From Limnoperna fortunei (Eukaryota > Mollusca > Bivalvia > Mytilida > Modiolidae): 64,000 nucleotides of DNA. Position 1 is the stretch's first letter; each line of letters begins with the position of its first letter. Location: NCBI GenBank assembly GCA_944474755.1, contig OX104112.1, forward strand, positions 63,085,640 to 63,149,639, read 5' to 3'. Positions 62,135-64,000 of the stretch are shown one piece after another. A model generated the notes under the pieces. It saw only the letters and a list, made by a program, of their open reading frames with translations. It was not told where the DNA came from and did not search any database. A program made the position numbers and the translations under genes.

Positions 62135-63299
62135 ATGTCTACAGATAGTGTTAGCGAAGAAACTTAAGAGATTACTATCTCACCTGAGGACTTGGCATTT
62201 TTGAAACTACTTAAGAAAGAAGTTAAGGAGCCACCTAAGGGAGATGATTCCAAAGGACTTAAAGAATGGATGCTCCAATACCTTGCCAACAGCGGAGAAC
62301 TTCATCAAAAAGAGGAAATGAAAGAATCCAAGACTAAGGTCATACCCACTCCAAGGATGCGAGACCCACCAAGAGTGTCTACATTTTCAGGAAGCAACGC
62401 CAAGGGAGAGACCACATATGAACTCTTGAGGTATGCAGTTTGTGGATTGATGGCAGATAAACTATACGACCCAGAAAACATCACCTATGCTGTTCGACGA
62501 TCACTGAAGGGCGATGCAGGTGTGATTGCCATGCACTTAGGATCCCAAGCCAGTGTGGTTGAGATCATCGACAAGCTCGACAGCATCTATGGAGCTATTG
62601 AGAAGAAAGAGGACATACTTTGTCAGTTTTTTAGAGCCAGACAGGGTGATGATGAATCGGTGACCAAATGGAGTTGCCGCCTTGAAGCTATATTTGGTCG
62701 TGCAGTAGATAGAAATATTGTAGCCAAAAAAGATACCAACACCATGCTACGTTCTATGTTATGGTCAGGACTCAGAGGAGAACTTAAAGACATTTCAGGC
62801 CATAAGTATGACAACATTAACGACTTCGACCAACTACGTATTGCACTACGTCAGATAGGACAGGACCAGGAAGAAACGTCGTACTAAAAGACACGCAGCC
62901 AAGTCAGCAGTCCCAACAGCTGAAGCTACTACCACCAACCAGATTGATGAAGTAAGAGGCATGATTCAGCAACTCAATGCCAGATTCGATAAGTGGGAGC
63001 AACGATAAGACAGGCCGTATAACGAGAACACCAACAGCAACAACAGACCATACTACCAGAACACCAATGGTAACAACAAACCTAGACAACGCCGCTATCA
63101 GAACAACCGACGACAACAACCCCACACAGAAGAACCAACTCAACCCACTACTGATACCAACCAGAACCAGACGAGAAAGAAGATTGTGTGTTACAACTGT
63201 GGACAAGAAGGACACAAGACAATAGGATGTGCCAACCCACCCAACTTATACAGAGAGAAGTTTAACTTCCAGAAGACTATGGAGCAGGACCGTCAATAG
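62135..63299 (+). pseudogene. LTR retrotransposon gag, copy B (stops plus frameshift)
   Basis: Same architecture as copy A. ATG at 62135, the same TAA at codon 11 (62165), an open capsid part to about 62875, then a one-base A insertion (GAAGAAACG against GAAGAACG in copy A) that shifts the frame and ends the ORF at 62887. The original frame continues with the nucleocapsid after a TAA near 63006 that copy A also has. Here the zinc knuckle keeps its His (GQEGHKT), C-x2-C-x4-H-x4-C at about 63189-63230, and the frame closes at TAG 63297. Copy A's extra TGA is CGA here, so each copy has acquired private damage after the duplication. Confidence 0.82.
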
Positions 63300-63482
63300 G
63301 CTTAATTTGTTCCACATCAGGTCCTACAACCAACACAACTATACACCATGATACAACAGTACCACCTGGATTATTTGGAAAACCAACAGAGACTCATGTG
63401 ATGTTGAATGGTAAGAAAGTAAAGACTCTACTAGATACTGGATCTACTATTTCTACTGTCAGGGACACCTACTACAACACCT
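63287..63482 (+). pseudogene. Retroviral-type aspartic protease fragment, copy B
   Basis: Counterpart of 57184-57379 with the same LLDTGS motif, -1 frame relation to gag and truncation point. It is followed by transposon copy 4. Confidence 0.78.
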
Positions 63483-63597
63483 ACAGTATTTAAGATTGAA
63501 GACGCAACACTTTTATCAATCCGTCAGCGTTCCAAAATCCGTCACCAATCAGTTATCAATCAGTCAGATCCAATCAGTGCGATCCAGAATCCGTCAT
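63483..63597 (-). mobile_element. Internally deleted inverted-repeat transposon remnant (copy 4)
   Basis: It starts at the same retrotransposon position as copy 3 (ACAGTATTTAAGATTG). After about 90 nt of right-end sequence it switches to CAATCAGTGCGATCCAGAAT, which belongs to the opposite end of the family (compare about 42950-42985). It then runs straight into the exon at 63.6 kb. Confidence 0.7.
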
Positions 63598-63916
63598 TTT
63601 CAATCCCACAAGTTGTCAGGACTGCCTGTCATGCTACACTAGTTAACATGTACCAGGCATACTGTGAGGAAACAGATTTTCATCCCCTTTCCAGGGCTTC
63701 ACTCTACAGAATTTTAAATGTTTGCCCAGCTTCCAAACAGACAAGTCTGAAAGGACTGGACAATATAGCAGCAGATGGTGGAACAGGCTTTGATTCTTTG
63801 TTTGGTGTTTTGGAAAATCTGAAACCATACCTCACGCAGCCAGATAGATTAAACTTGGTCCAAGAGATAAAGGATACCCTTTTAGCATTCAGATGCTATT
63901 TGAAGACAGATTTTCG
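63598..63916 (+). CDS. Partial exon of an uncharacterised multi-copy invertebrate gene
   Basis: A plus-strand open frame reads IPQVVRTACHATLVNMYQAY, then SLYRILNVCPASKQTSLKGL, DNIAADGGTGFDSLFGVLE and KDTLLAFRCYLKTDF. It ends at a good donor, CG|GTAAGC, at 63917 (phase 2). I recall this R-A-C-H-A, 'VCPAS...SL.GLD..AADG' pattern from repeated uncharacterised proteins of molluscs and cnidarians, without known function. The left edge is uncertain. Either the exon starts after the acceptor-like ACAAG at 63612, or the open frame continues left until it meets the transposon remnant at about 63597, in which case the exon is truncated. The rest of the gene would lie beyond the window. Confidence 0.6.
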
Positions 63917-64000
63917 GTAAGCATTGATAAAAAATGCTGGGTTATGACCATTTTCTTTTCAACACTTCAAAATAAAAAGAATGGAACAAACAAAAACTTT

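Larger units (their letters stand above)
58405..63482 (+). mobile_element. Truncated Ty3/gypsy-type LTR retrotransposon block, copy B
   Basis: Direct repeat of 52290-57379 with few differences. The offset falls from 6115 to 6103 along the block, so small indels total about 12 nt. It shares the same gag stop codons and the same truncation point in protease, which argues for segmental duplication of one damaged copy rather than two insertions. Confidence 0.85.

Noticed and set aside
1..64000. CRISPR arrays, bacterial operons, riboswitches or phage genes
   Set aside because: None seen. Repeat spacing, splice sites and repeat families are those of an animal genome.

Overview
This is a eukaryotic, AT-rich, gene-poor window packed with interspersed repeats. 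I read it as a marine mussel (Mytilus-type bivalve). The basis is recognition rather than a search: a repeat core starting CGCCAGACGCGCGTTTCG that I know as very common in mussels (2332, 2843, 3068), mollusc-type tRNA-derived SINEs, a pogo/Tigger-like transposase with a C-terminal zinc finger, and a reverse transcriptase family typical of bivalves. No prokaryotic features are present. Most long ORFs are chance or transposon-derived.

The most interesting host content is a set of minus-strand exons spread over about 51 kb. In transcription order they are: an Ig-like exon (51900-51592), two exons that together look like a second Ig-like domain (49275-49165 and 37994-37775), a transmembrane exon (30148-30050), a short juxtamembrane exon (28547-28497), two more transmembrane exons (17186-17070 and 15506-15429), a 22-nt microexon (3908-3887) and a terminal cytoplasmic exon ending in TGA (979-742). 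All have consensus-like splice signals. The phases chain 1-1-1-1 and then 1-2 through the microexon, with one ambiguity between the two halves of Ig2. I infer one Ig-TM receptor-like gene with serial, possibly alternative, membrane exons, although several decayed paralogues could give the same picture. A frame-broken TIR (Toll/IL-1 receptor) domain lies on the same strand at 6480-5984, inside this interval.

Region by region. 0-4 kb: the terminal exon, SINEs and a 510-bp tandem repeat interrupted by a 299-bp insert with a 7-bp target duplication. 4-11 kb: mostly AT-rich sequence with the TIR relic, a 452-bp tandem repeat with tRNA-like cores, and a CA-rich microsatellite. 11-15 kb: a 3.3-kb pogo/Tigger-like transposon inserted in a ~130-150-bp tandem array. 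15-22 kb: two TM exons and a MITE. 22-25.5 kb and 42.8-46.5 kb: two copies of a non-coding terminal-inverted-repeat element carrying three SINEs each. 28.9-29.4 kb: a large palindrome. 30.9-31.8 kb: a Tc1-like transposase relic. 34.9-35.4 kb: a MITE with a 9-bp duplication. 36-51 kb: several fragments of one reverse transcriptase element, a nested hairpin at 39.7 kb, and a LINE fragment at 47-48 kb. 52.3-63.5 kb: a 5.1-kb block holding a candidate LTR, a gag gene with an in-frame stop and a truncated protease, present twice in tandem. At 63.6 kb a plus-strand exon of a second gene begins and runs towards the window edge.

All coordinates of spliced features come from reading splice consensus and open frames by eye. 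No homology search, RNA data or alignment was available.
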